From NCBI GenBank assembly GCA_002686085.1, contig NZAC01000012.1, positions 9,438 to 73,437 of the forward strand: 64,000 nt of DNA, in the 5' to 3' direction. A program made the position numbers and the translations under genes. This DNA comes from Roseibacillus sp. Lineage in GTDB: Bacteria > Verrucomicrobiota > Verrucomicrobiia > Verrucomicrobiales > Akkermansiaceae. The notes under the pieces were generated by a model. That model was given only the letters and a program-made list of their open reading frames with translations. It ran no database searches and was not told the DNA's origin. Below, one piece after another: positions 19,099 to 27,469 of the stretch. Position 1 is the first letter of the stretch, and each line of letters begins with the position of its first letter.

Positions 19099-19971
19099 TC
19101 ACCCGGCCTCAGGGGCAGGCACCTCGCCAGCGATCGGCTCTCCTGACAACCCTTCCCCGAAGCGTTCGACAAGTAAATCCACAACCTCCGGATGCGTCGC
19201 AAAAAGACTGCTAGCAAAAGTTCGCAGACTCTCAGACTTCTTCTCTGCTTCCTGCCTGATCTCGGCAATGTCTCCCCCGGGCCCCGCATGTCGTCCCGGG
19301 GAGATGAAGAGCATGGACAACACCACGTCATTAGTAAATTTCTCCTGACCAAGTAAATTTTCTAGGAGAGGCTCGTTAAAAGCATATTCATCACCGTCCC
19401 GACGTTCCATCGAGGATGCCACCACCACCGAGGCATGATCTTTCAAGACCTCAGCGAGCTGCTCCGCTACATGGTTTCGCACCTTGTTTACCGCGATCCG
19501 CGGAGTTCCATGATCGACGAGGGTCACAGCGGGACGCACGAGACCCTCCTCCTCGATCTTGCTCATTACCAAATCACCCAGAATATGAGCGACACGGGTA
19601 TCTTCGGGCTCGTCGAGCTTAACCATTGAGGGCGCAACCCGCACCTCGAGCTCAGGCCATGCTTCACCCATCTCTCTGACACGCTGGGGCAGATATTCAT
19701 AGATCGCCGCGGTGTGCCCGAAGAAGAACGGAACCACTAGGAAAGAATTTTGCCCAGTCTCTCTCTGTTTCCTGAGAAACGGCTCGAAAATCTGGGCAGG
19801 AGTTCCTCCCAAATCTGCTGGATCCACTTTAGTCGAGTGGAGGAGAGAGACGGGATGAACCTCCCTGTCCAACCTCGATCCGAGGGCCTCTGCAATCCGC
19901 CGAAGACTCAGAGTTGATTCGGCACGATGCGAGCCATTGTCTACAAGAAGTGTACATGGATTCGGATTCAC
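19099..19971 (-). CDS. cbiX: CbiX/SirB-type sirohydrochlorin chelatase-like protein
   Basis: A 290-residue protein of the class II chelatase superfamily, which inserts cobalt or iron into sirohydrochlorin or related tetrapyrroles. It looks like two CbiX-type half domains. The first has DNGSHRAES and the metal-ligand motif VPFFFGHTAAI; the second has LVDHGTPRIAVNKVR and ISPGRHAGPGGDI. No siroheme or cobalamin synthesis gene is adjacent, although a B12-dependent methionine synthase is encoded further along the window. It is probably cotranscribed with the lipoate-ligase-like gene. Which metal is used cannot be read from the sequence. Confidence 0.8.
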   Translation of the reverse strand: MNPNPCTLLVDNGSHRAESTLSLRRIAEALGSRLDREVHPVSLLHSTKVDPADLGGTPAQIFEPFLRKQRETGQNSFLVVPFFFGHTAAIYEYLPQRVREMGEAWPELEVRVAPSMVKLDEPEDTRVAHILGDLVMSKIEEEGLVRPAVTLVDHGTPRIAVNKVRNHVAEQLAEVLKDHASVVVASSMERRDGDEYAFNEPLLENLLGQEKFTNDVVLSMLFISPGRHAGPGGDIAEIRQEAEKKSESLRTFASSLFATHPEVVDLLVERFGEGLSGEPIAGEVPAPEAG

Positions 19972-20082
19972 TGAGGCTAGCGTAGCCCATCATCCCCATA
20001 TGTCCAAATGTGATAGCACTGGAATTGAAAACACCATATCCCTGTAGTTTCCTCTCAGAGCAAGCGGTTGAACCCACTACCC

Positions 20083-20508
20083 TCACTCTCCTGCACCTTC
20101 TACCTCCAGAAGGTCTTCCCGAGGGTAGGTGCCTGCCGACATTTCAACGTCTTCAGGAACAATTCCCATCGCTGTAAATTCCTTCACGAGATTCTTCCCT
20201 GCCTCGAGGTCGAGGCCCACAGCCAGCTCCACCTCAACGATCTCGGGAGGATCACCTTGGCTGGTGACCCCTGCTAGATAGCCAGCCTTCCGCTCACGAA
20301 GGATTGAGTCTATCTGATCACCTTTTTCGCGGAAATCATTCAGCAAGTTTGCTCCGGGGTAGGAAAGCCAGATGAATTCTACGAACGTTGATTCATAACT
20401 TGGACTCTCCGTCCGGCTACGAAGCCACATCGTTATTCCTGCTGCAAGCCCAAGGATAACGAGCCCAAAAACCAACATCCTCACACGTAAAAATCGTCTC
20501 ATTAACAT
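20083..20508 (-). CDS. Small single-span membrane protein, unknown
   Basis: A 141-residue protein I do not recognise. Residues about 10-30 (VRMLVFGLVILGLAAGITMWL) form one membrane helix preceded by arginines, so the N-terminus is probably cytoplasmic and the rest outside. The remainder is acidic and mixed alpha/beta, with a repeated pattern of Glu and Val around EIVEVELAVGLDLEAG. It lies 74 bp downstream of the anti-sigma/YfbK chimera on the same strand and may belong to that sigma operon. It may be a small accessory or target protein of that system; this is inference from position only. Confidence 0.6.
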   Translation of the reverse strand: MLMRRFLRVRMLVFGLVILGLAAGITMWLRSRTESPSYESTFVEFIWLSYPGANLLNDFREKGDQIDSILRERKAGYLAGVTSQGDPPEIVEVELAVGLDLEAGKNLVKEFTAMGIVPEDVEMSAGTYPREDLLEVEGAGE

Positions 20509-20582
20509 CCTTTAGCTTCAGGCTAGAAAAATACTACCTGATTTCAATCCAGGACCGATGACCTTCCCTTAAAAGCCTGTCA

Positions 20583-22028
20583 TCAACCTGCATCTATCTC
20601 AAACAGTGGCAATGAATCGAGAATCAGCTGCAGCGCCTCCCGCCTTTTCAGTTCTGTCGCATCCACACCCTCGAGTGCCTCCCTCGCCATTCGACCAACA
20701 TCGAGGTGAGTCAGAGGCCCTCCGAACGGAGACTGTCTCAGCACCATGCCCCATGAAGAGAGCGCCACCGCGGTCTTCAGGTTACTGCTGGCCAGCGCCC
20801 ACTCTCTCGGGAGGCGGGTTACAGGGACAACCAATTCCTCAGCTGCAAGCCCGGCACGAAGGCTCACCCGCGCCATAATCTTCTGATTGCCTCCTCGTTC
20901 CTTATCTTGAGGACGAATCTGATACAGGACATAGTTGGACCTTCCAGAGGAGAGCCCATCGGTGGAGGGGCCATTATTGACCAAAGCCTCTGGATCTTCT
21001 CTGCCAGCATATCCTATCAATCGGTAACTCTTCACGAGATCAGGATTCAGGGTCAAAATAACATCTGCTTCACTCGCCACAACTCCGTCCGAATCATTTT
21101 CTAATAGCACACCCATGAGCGCCAATTGATCATCCCATGGACAGACAGCAAATTCCACGGACAGCTTAACCCCCTCAGTGTTCGCCCCACCGTGATCACT
21201 GTAGGAAAGGTGATTAATTAGCTCTTCGATTCGCACGCTGCCCCGGGGTGGCAATTTCATCTCGCCCCGAATAAACCTCTCCACCACATGGTAACTTGCT
21301 GTTCCAGATACGATTGGCACAATCGATTGCGGCTTCGCCTCTGCAGAGATGAATGGATTATCTGCCATTGGCGCGATGTGGCTGAGCAGTGAAAGTTGAG
21401 CCTTCTCAGCGGCAGCCTCGACTTGCTCGTCAAACCCATCAGGATTCTCATCCCACAGTGCCTTGAGCGCGAGGTATTCCTCCTCGATGAATTCCCGTGG
21501 CACTTCCGGAAGAGTAACGGAAAACTCGCCGGTTGGTGCATCCGGAGCAACACCCACTCCTGCGGCCGTCGACCTGGTGGCTCGAGGAGCATTCCCCAGA
21601 AGGATCTGTCTTCGCACAGCCTCCCTGTAGCCTAGTCCCACTGAATCAGAGGCCATGGCAGCCCCCCTCTCCTCCACAGGGATCTGCTGCATCACCCAAA
21701 GGGCGCATCCAACCAGTCCTGCTGCTACCGCAGCAATGGCAGCCGGACGTAGCCAATCACGGCGTCGGGGCTGCATCGAAACCACCGTCTCTGGCGCTGG
21801 AACGCGCCCTGCCTTCCTGATCGCCTCTCGCCTCGACTCCCCAAGTTCAAAGACTTGAGAACGAAAGCCCTCGCGTATCAGGGAGGTCAGCTCTTCGGTC
21901 TCCAAAAGTGCTGCTTGCACCTCAGCGTCTTTCGCCACAATCCGTCGAAGCGAATTCATCTCATGCTCTGGGAGCTCTCCCAGAGCGAAATCCGTCCAAC
22001 GGGAATCGTCTTGGTTAATATTTTTCAT
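20583..22028 (-). CDS. Anti-sigma-like membrane protein fused to YfbK halves lacking the VWA domain
   Basis: A 481-residue protein with three parts. Residues 1-70 resemble the cytosolic part of an anti-sigma factor (TDFALGELPEHEMNSLRRIV), with no zinc-finger cysteines. Residues 94-114 are one membrane helix. Residues about 223-305 match the N-terminal von Willebrand-associated domain of YfbK (DNPFISAEAKPQSIVPIVSG, ERFIRGEMKLPPRGSVRIEELINHL). Residues about 318-478 match its C-terminal DUF3520 (ILTLNPDLVKSYRLIGYAG). In YfbK relatives a VWA domain of roughly 180 residues lies between those halves; here only about 12 residues do. Its start overlaps the sigma-factor stop (TAATG), which supports an anti-sigma role. 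The external part may be a sensor, but its ligand is unknown. Confidence 0.8.
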   Translation of the reverse strand: MKNINQDDSRWTDFALGELPEHEMNSLRRIVAKDAEVQAALLETEELTSLIREGFRSQVFELGESRREAIRKAGRVPAPETVVSMQPRRRDWLRPAAIAAVAAGLVGCALWVMQQIPVEERGAAMASDSVGLGYREAVRRQILLGNAPRATRSTAAGVGVAPDAPTGEFSVTLPEVPREFIEEEYLALKALWDENPDGFDEQVEAAAEKAQLSLLSHIAPMADNPFISAEAKPQSIVPIVSGTASYHVVERFIRGEMKLPPRGSVRIEELINHLSYSDHGGANTEGVKLSVEFAVCPWDDQLALMGVLLENDSDGVVASEADVILTLNPDLVKSYRLIGYAGREDPEALVNNGPSTDGLSSGRSNYVLYQIRPQDKERGGNQKIMARVSLRAGLAAEELVVPVTRLPREWALASSNLKTAVALSSWGMVLRQSPFGGPLTHLDVGRMAREALEGVDATELKRREALQLILDSLPLFEIDAG

Positions 22029-22585
22029 TACTTTGAAAGGTAGTCCTCCAGAAGGTCTTCCGGCAAAAGCGAACGCAGGCGCTTCAATCCAGTGTGAAGC
22101 AGGAATCCAACATTACCCACAGCAAGCCCTGTAGCTTCGCTGATTTCCTTGTAGGAAAGCTCCTGCTGAAATTTTAGCCTGATAACTTCTCGCTGGTTAT
22201 CGGGGAGCTGTTCCAAAGTATTCATAACAAGCGAAACACGCTCATCCCAATCAGCCGTGTGATCTGGCGAGATTGAATTCTCCTTCTCGCTGAACAGCTC
22301 CTTATCTTTTACCAGAACCAGCCTCTTCTCCTTTCGAAGGATATCGAGGGCGCGGTTTCGGCAAACCGTGTAAAGCCATGCTTTAAGACCACGCCCCACC
22401 TTATCCCGGTCCTGTTGGTACAATCGTATAAACGTATCCTGAACTACGTCCCGAGCCCGCTCTACATCATGCACTATGCCCATCGCATATCCAATGAGCG
22501 GCCCCTCATATCGAGCGAGCGCCTCCTCGACAAACTGCTCACGGGTCTCACCCATTGCATCTTTTTGGTCCATCCTGACACACAA
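22028..22585 (-). CDS. ECF-type RNA polymerase sigma factor
   Basis: A 185-residue sigma-70 family factor with only regions 2 and 4. Region 2 spans about residues 25-95 (GYAMGIVHDVERARDVVQDTF, LKAWLYTVCRNRALDILR). Region 4 spans about residues 125-175 (LPDNQREVIRLKFQQELSYKEISEATGLAVGNVGFLLHTGLKRLR) and carries the helix-turn-helix. It directs transcription of a small regulon when released from its anti-sigma factor. The stop overlaps the start of the downstream anti-sigma-like gene by one base, indicating translational coupling. Starts at residue 1, 5 (MDQKD) and 11 (MGETR) are all possible. Confidence 0.92.
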   Translation of the reverse strand: MCVRMDQKDAMGETREQFVEEALARYEGPLIGYAMGIVHDVERARDVVQDTFIRLYQQDRDKVGRGLKAWLYTVCRNRALDILRKEKRLVLVKDKELFSEKENSISPDHTADWDERVSLVMNTLEQLPDNQREVIRLKFQQELSYKEISEATGLAVGNVGFLLHTGLKRLRSLLPEDLLEDYLSK

Positions 22586-22674
22586 CGTATTATGAACGAA
22601 CAGAACCGGGAAACCTTAGAAGGTTTTTGCAGAAAATGGGATCATGATAGAGCTCAGGCATCAGCAAGGCCCAA

Positions 22675-23319
22675 TTAACTGTCCTCACTCTCTTCTCCCT
22701 GGGTCACAAAATAGGAGAGATTCTCGAGTTCCAAGGCCAAATCAACATTGTTGACAGTCACCGGTTCGGGCACCTCCAGAAGGGTAGGCGAAAAATTAAG
22801 AATCCCCTGCACCCCGGCCTCAACCAGCTCATTGGCGACCTCCTGCGCAACCCCCCCGGGGACGCAGAGAATTGCGAGTTTGACTCCATTATCAGAAACA
22901 AAACTAACAACCTCGTCGTGCCGATGCACCGGAACTCCAACTCCTCTCGCAATAACCACTTCCGGCTCGGCGTCGAACGCTGCTACCACCTCAAACCCTT
23001 CCTTCTCAAAACCTCGATACCTCAACAACGCAACACCCAGGTTTCCAGCTCCAACCATGACCACCGGCTGTAAATGTTCCCGGCCGAGAACGTCACGGAT
23101 GGCATCGCGAAGTTCTTCCACAGAGTAGCCCAACCCCCTGGTGCCAAACTGCCCGAAATACGTCAGATCCTTGCGGAGCTGAGCCGGCTTAACGCCGGCC
23201 GCACCAGCCAAGGCAGAGGAGCTTACCGTCTCCATGCCATTTTCGTGCAGCTTACTCAGACAGCGCTGGTAGATTGAAAGGCGATAAATTGCCTTCTTTG
23301 GTATCTCAATCTTTTCCAC
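22675..23319 (-). CDS. rex: Redox-sensing transcriptional repressor Rex
   Basis: A 214-residue Rex protein. The N-terminal winged helix (residues 1-80) contains LRKDLTYFGQFGTRGLGY, nearly identical to the family consensus. The Rossmann domain has GAGNLG at 90-95. Rex binds DNA when NAD+ is high and is released by NADH, controlling fermentative and respiratory genes. It stands upstream of the sigma factor with 89 bp between them and is divergent from the kinase/phosphatase gene. I did not find a convincing Rex operator in the gaps of this window. Confidence 0.95.
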   Translation of the reverse strand: MEKIEIPKKAIYRLSIYQRCLSKLHENGMETVSSSALAGAAGVKPAQLRKDLTYFGQFGTRGLGYSVEELRDAIRDVLGREHLQPVVMVGAGNLGVALLRYRGFEKEGFEVVAAFDAEPEVVIARGVGVPVHRHDEVVSFVSDNGVKLAILCVPGGVAQEVANELVEAGVQGILNFSPTLLEVPEPVTVNNVDLALELENLSYFVTQGEESEDS

Positions 23320-23494
23320 TCACGATCAGATTCCATACTTGCCCTTTGGAGGTCAAGGAAAGGATCACTGCAAGTTGAAGTCGAACCGTGTATCGGCACC
23401 CGGAATCAGGCAGTCCTCTGGCACCATAGGAAAAAATGCTCTTCCTCCATTTTCACCTTCCGCTGGTTAAACCTCCCGTCTTCACTTTGCTACT

Positions 23495-24709
23495 GTGAAG
23501 GATTTAAAGGACGGCATTCGCTCCCATGTTCGCATTGACTTCAAGGGCAACGTCCACAAGACGTTCCGAGGACACCTAAAGGCCCAGCGGTGCGAGAATG
23601 AAGTCCGAATTCTCCGCGCCCTCGAAAAGAGATCCTGCCCCTACGTGCCCCGACTCCTCGAGCACCACCCCGAAAAACACTATATCGTTACCACCAACTG
23701 TGGCCAACCAGCACCTGATATTTCGCGATCTAAATCGGATATACTCTTTGCCGATCTCGAGAGGGAATACGGAGTTCGTCATGATGACCCCGAGCCCCGG
23801 AATGTCACCTACTGCCCCCAATTAGGACGCTTCTGCCTGATCGACTTCGAACTGGCCACTCTGCTTCCTGAGCCAGCCGAAACCCAACACAGTCCCCGCG
23901 AGCTATGGAGGGTTAACTGGTCCTCGCGATCCGAAGGCGGAACGATGCGCGAATCCAATGACGACGCCTTCCTTGCTCTCGAAGTTGGACCCCAGCGGGC
24001 CACTAAATATGACGCTCATGGAGAAGCTCTCCTGCAACCCTCTCACCTCGTTCTTGCCGTCTCCGACGGCATGGGCGGAGGATCAGCTGGTGAACTTGCA
24101 TCGAGGCTGGTTCTGTCATGGGTCAAACGGAATTCAGCTGAACTGTATGAAACCCTCCAGGAAGCAGCTGGAGACCGCAGGACCAAGGTCCTGAATCGCC
24201 TGATGCGCGAAGCTCATAAGGGACTGAATGATCTTGCCGCCACGGAACCCTCTCTCAGAGGGATGGGCGCCACTCTTACTCTCGTCTGGCTCACTCCCGG
24301 AGAACTTGCTTTCGCGCACATAGGGGACTCGCGACTCTACCTTCAGCGCTCAGGGAAAACAACTCAGCTGACGCGGGATCATTCTCATGTCTGGGCGGAG
24401 TGGAAGCGAGGAGGCATCACTGAATATGCCTACCGGGCTCATCCAAGAAGAAGCGCCCTGTCAGATGCCCTAGGCGGCGGACATCACAACATCCTGCCTC
24501 AGATCGAGTCCCATTCTCTCCTCAACGGGGATCGCCTGCTGCTCTGCACCGACGGAATTACGGACGGACTATGGGAAAAAGGCCTCGCAGCAGAACTTTC
24601 CTCTCCGGGAGAGGCTAAAGACTGCAGTTTTCAAGTCCTGCGCCGGGCACGGGGAAACAGTAGTGGAGATGACGCGACCCTCATTGTTGCGGATATTACC
24701 GAACTTTGA
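23495..24709 (+). CDS. Kinase-like domain fused to PP2C serine/threonine phosphatase
   Basis: A 404-residue cytosolic protein starting with GTG at 23495. Residues about 10-125 resemble a minimal protein-kinase fold of the RIO/Bud32 type: Lys22 (VHKTF), Glu35 (ENEVRIL), a catalytic-loop match HDDPEPRN (96-103) and DFE in place of DFG (117-119). No glycine-rich loop is obvious. Residues about 140-402 are a complete PP2C domain with every metal-binding motif: ESNDDAF, SDGMGGGSAGE, AHIGDSRLYL, CTDGITD and DDATLIVAD. The two activities could act on the same target, or the kinase-like part could be regulatory. It is divergent from rex and upstream of glutamine synthetase; no partner gene is evident. 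Confidence 0.85.
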   Translation: MKDLKDGIRSHVRIDFKGNVHKTFRGHLKAQRCENEVRILRALEKRSCPYVPRLLEHHPEKHYIVTTNCGQPAPDISRSKSDILFADLEREYGVRHDDPEPRNVTYCPQLGRFCLIDFELATLLPEPAETQHSPRELWRVNWSSRSEGGTMRESNDDAFLALEVGPQRATKYDAHGEALLQPSHLVLAVSDGMGGGSAGELASRLVLSWVKRNSAELYETLQEAAGDRRTKVLNRLMREAHKGLNDLAATEPSLRGMGATLTLVWLTPGELAFAHIGDSRLYLQRSGKTTQLTRDHSHVWAEWKRGGITEYAYRAHPRRSALSDALGGGHHNILPQIESHSLLNGDRLLLCTDGITDGLWEKGLAAELSSPGEAKDCSFQVLRRARGNSSGDDATLIVADITEL

Positions 24710-24847
24710 GCTTTTCCGCTGGGGAATTTCACTCAGCTTGGCACAGCCCCTGCTTCGCCGGGGTGTATTCGGAGCCAGTTTACGTAGATTTTCTCAGGAG
24801 AATCTCTAAATCAAAGGCTTCGAGCGCATAACCACTAGAACACGACA

Positions 24848-25864
24848 ATGGCAAAATACAAATTGGATTACATCTGGCTGGATGGCTACTCGCCCGTCCC
24901 CAATCTCCGGACAAAATGCTGTATCAAGGAATTCGATTCCTTCCCGGAAGTCGCTGACCTCCCCGAATGGGGCTTTGATGGCAGCTCTACCCAGCAGGCT
25001 GACGGAAGTGACTCTGACTGCATTCTGAAACCAGTGGCTGTTTACCCTGACAGCACGAACTCAAATCAGGCTTTGGTGATGTGCGAGGTCATGCTCCCGA
25101 ATGGAGACCCCCACCCAACAAACACCCGAGCTACAATCCTTGACGACGACGGAGCTTGGTTCGGATTTGAGCAGGAATATTTCCTCACACAGAACGGTGT
25201 TCCCCTCGGTTTTCCATCGGAAGGATATCCTGAGCCCCAGGGCGAATACTACTGCGGAGTTGGCTTCAAGAACGTGTCCGCTCTCGGCCGGCAGATCACT
25301 GAAGAGCACCTCTGGCAGTGCCTGCATGCAGGTATCAATCATGAAGGCATCAACGCCGAGGTAGCTAAGGGACAATGGGAGTTTCAGGTCTTTGGCAAGG
25401 GATCAAAAAAGGCTGCTGATGACGTGTGGGTCGCACGATTCCTTCTCCTACGGCTTTGCGAAGAGTATGGGGTTGATGTTGATTGGCACTGCAAGCCTCT
25501 TGCTGGAGACTGGAATGGCTCGGGTATGCACTCAAACTTCTCCACAACCTACCTGCGTGAAACGGGCGGAAAGGAATACTTCGAAGCCCTTATGGCCGCC
25601 TTTGAGGCCCACTGCGAAGAACACATCGCAGTCTATGGTCCCGACAACCATTTGCGTCTCACTGGCCTCCATGAAACGCAATCCATCGACAAATTCTCCT
25701 ACGGAGTAGCGGATCGGGGGGCTTCTGTTCGAGTTCCACATGCATTCGTGAAAGATGATTACAAGGGTTACCTTGAGGATCGCAGGCCGAACTCACAGGG
25801 CGACCCATACGCCATTGCGAGCAGGATCCTCCAGACCATAGCTACGGTTCCTACGGGATCATAA
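24848..25864 (+). CDS. Glutamine synthetase, type II (eukaryote-like)
   Basis: A 338-residue glutamine synthetase, far shorter than the 450-470 residues of the usual bacterial GlnA and matching the type II (GlnII/eukaryotic) class. It forms glutamine from glutamate, ammonia and ATP. Visible motifs are LPEWGFDGSSTQQA in the beta-grasp domain, GFEQEYFL with the catalytic glutamates, NHEGINAEVAKGQWEFQ, GSGMHSNFST, NHLRLTGLHET and RGASVRVP. The adenylylation-site region of type I is absent, so control is probably transcriptional. It is monocistronic, with a strong terminator 27 bp after the stop codon. Confidence 0.95.
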   Translation: MAKYKLDYIWLDGYSPVPNLRTKCCIKEFDSFPEVADLPEWGFDGSSTQQADGSDSDCILKPVAVYPDSTNSNQALVMCEVMLPNGDPHPTNTRATILDDDGAWFGFEQEYFLTQNGVPLGFPSEGYPEPQGEYYCGVGFKNVSALGRQITEEHLWQCLHAGINHEGINAEVAKGQWEFQVFGKGSKKAADDVWVARFLLLRLCEEYGVDVDWHCKPLAGDWNGSGMHSNFSTTYLRETGGKEYFEALMAAFEAHCEEHIAVYGPDNHLRLTGLHETQSIDKFSYGVADRGASVRVPHAFVKDDYKGYLEDRRPNSQGDPYAIASRILQTIATVPTGS

Positions 25865-25890
25865 CACCGGCTACCCTCGGATATTCTCAC

Positions 25891-25922
25891 ACGGCCAACC
25901 TCTCTCGAGGTTGGCCGTTTTC
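25891..25922 (+). terminator. Rho-independent terminator of glutamine synthetase gene
   Basis: A perfect 12-bp stem (ACGGCCAACCTC / GAGGTTGGCCGT) with a TCTC loop, followed by TTTTCC. It lies directly after the glutamine synthetase gene and is the best terminator on the plus strand of this window. Confidence 0.92.
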
Positions 25923-26118
25923 CGTCTCTGGGGGCATACTTGGCAGAACCCGGGGCCTACAAACGGCTTGCCCACTCCGGCATCCGTAGCTCCTGCGCAA
26001 TTTCGCTGTAAGGGTCAGAAACCCACCAGGATCCCGATCTTTTGATTTCAGGCAGAACAGCACGCGCAGGGAGAGCTTCACGGAAGACAGATTTTCCACT
26101 ACTATCCCAACCTCTCCT

Positions 26119-27375
26119 GTGAAAAGACGACGGCTCATCGCTCTCTATGGCCTCCCCATGATCGTATTCATTGGAGCGATCACCCCGTTTACTCTTGGTA
26201 ATTTTGATCTGGAAATCAGTAACCGCCTCTACAATGAGAAAGCACATCTTTGGACTTTCTCCGAAGAATTCCCCTGGAACCACATCTACCGCTTCGCCGC
26301 ACTCCCGGCCATCGTCACCGGCACCCTTGCGCTTTCAGCTCTCGCTCTCGGTTTCATGCGAGCGAACTTCGCTCCTTTTCGAAAACTCGCACTCTTCCTT
26401 ATTCTAACCCTGATCCTCGGCCCCAGCCTGCTCACTGGCTCGCTCCTGGGACAAATTTGGGAAAGGCCTCAGCCCTACGAAACAATCGAACTGGGGGGTA
26501 CGCAGCAGTTTGGACGAATAATAGTATCAAGCTCATCTACCGAAGGACGTTTTCATGGCGGTGGACTTGCCTCTACCGGCTTTTATTTTTTCGGAGCAGG
26601 ACTCTTGCTACTTGTGAATCGCAGGAGAAAGTGGGGTGCCGGTATTATCCTGGCCGCTGGTATTTACGGGATCGCTATCGGAATTGCATCCATGGTTCAG
26701 GGCGCATGTTTCGCCGGAGATATCCTTTTATCTGCAGCTGCATCCTGGCTCTTCTCTGCAATGACATTGCATGCTCTTGGACTTCATCGTGGAATCCTCT
26801 CATCTCCCCGTGAGAAAGTGGCGCTTCCTCTTCCCCGGTGGGCTTCTCTGGGTATTCTCCTAAGCCTACTCTCGGTTACAGGCGTTATATGCCTCGCCTT
26901 TCCCGCCTCGGAGCTGACCACCACTCCGTTGCTCAAGGATGCCGTGGTCACAGGGCGCCTCCCCGACACCGTCCACCTCGACCTCGACCTCCGTGGCGAT
27001 CTCGAAATTACTGGCGGGGAAGCCCTTCTTCTTGAGACTGAATTCAAAGGCATCGGTTTCCCGGGCTCACGGCTGCGAACAAGCTCACGATCCATTGAGG
27101 ATGGGACTCATATTGTCCAACGCAGAAATGGGCATCTATCGAGGCTGAATGTTCGCAATCGGCTCTCTCTTCCTCCGAACCGTGTCTACCGAATCACCCT
27201 CGGAAAACAGGTCCTTTCGGTCGTGGCCCTTCCTCCCCAATCGGACCGGGCCTCTGGCTTCTTCGCTCACGTATGGCTGACCTCGGGGTTCAAAACCAAG
27301 CTTCTGAACATCAAGGGAAAGGCGCTCACCGAGGACTTCTTCGGCAGACGAACACGCTCCTTCCGCATCGAGTAA
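26119..27375 (+). CDS. PAP2-like membrane protein with lost catalytic histidines
   Basis: A 418-residue protein beginning at a GTG (26119), with about six membrane helices in residues 1-220 and then a C-terminal extension. The helix pattern and three conserved places resemble lipid A 1-phosphatase-type PAP2 enzymes: GQIWERPQP (111-119) for the K...RP motif, FHGGGLAS (145-152) where FPSGHAS is expected, and VQGACFAGD (193-201) where QGAHFLSD is expected. The histidines of the second and third motifs are therefore absent. Residues 230-418 contain another helix (SLGILLSLLSVTGVICLAF) and a beta-rich tail. It is probably a pseudoenzyme or a diverged membrane protein; the assignment rests on pattern resemblance. 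Confidence 0.6.
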   Translation: MKRRRLIALYGLPMIVFIGAITPFTLGNFDLEISNRLYNEKAHLWTFSEEFPWNHIYRFAALPAIVTGTLALSALALGFMRANFAPFRKLALFLILTLILGPSLLTGSLLGQIWERPQPYETIELGGTQQFGRIIVSSSSTEGRFHGGGLASTGFYFFGAGLLLLVNRRRKWGAGIILAAGIYGIAIGIASMVQGACFAGDILLSAAASWLFSAMTLHALGLHRGILSSPREKVALPLPRWASLGILLSLLSVTGVICLAFPASELTTTPLLKDAVVTGRLPDTVHLDLDLRGDLEITGGEALLLETEFKGIGFPGSRLRTSSRSIEDGTHIVQRRNGHLSRLNVRNRLSLPPNRVYRITLGKQVLSVVALPPQSDRASGFFAHVWLTSGFKTKLLNIKGKALTEDFFGRRTRSFRIE

Positions 27376-27469
27376 TCCGGCAAATATCGTATCTTTACTC
27401 GCTTTTGATCTGTTGGCTTCAGCATTTTCTGGGCTATTCCTTCCCCGCACAGAATCGCCCACCTTTTTA

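Noticed and set aside
24720-24847. Riboswitch or terminator before glutamine synthetase
   Set aside because: A short CCCC...GGGG pairing near 24750 is the only structure; it lacks a T run and does not match a glutamine riboswitch.
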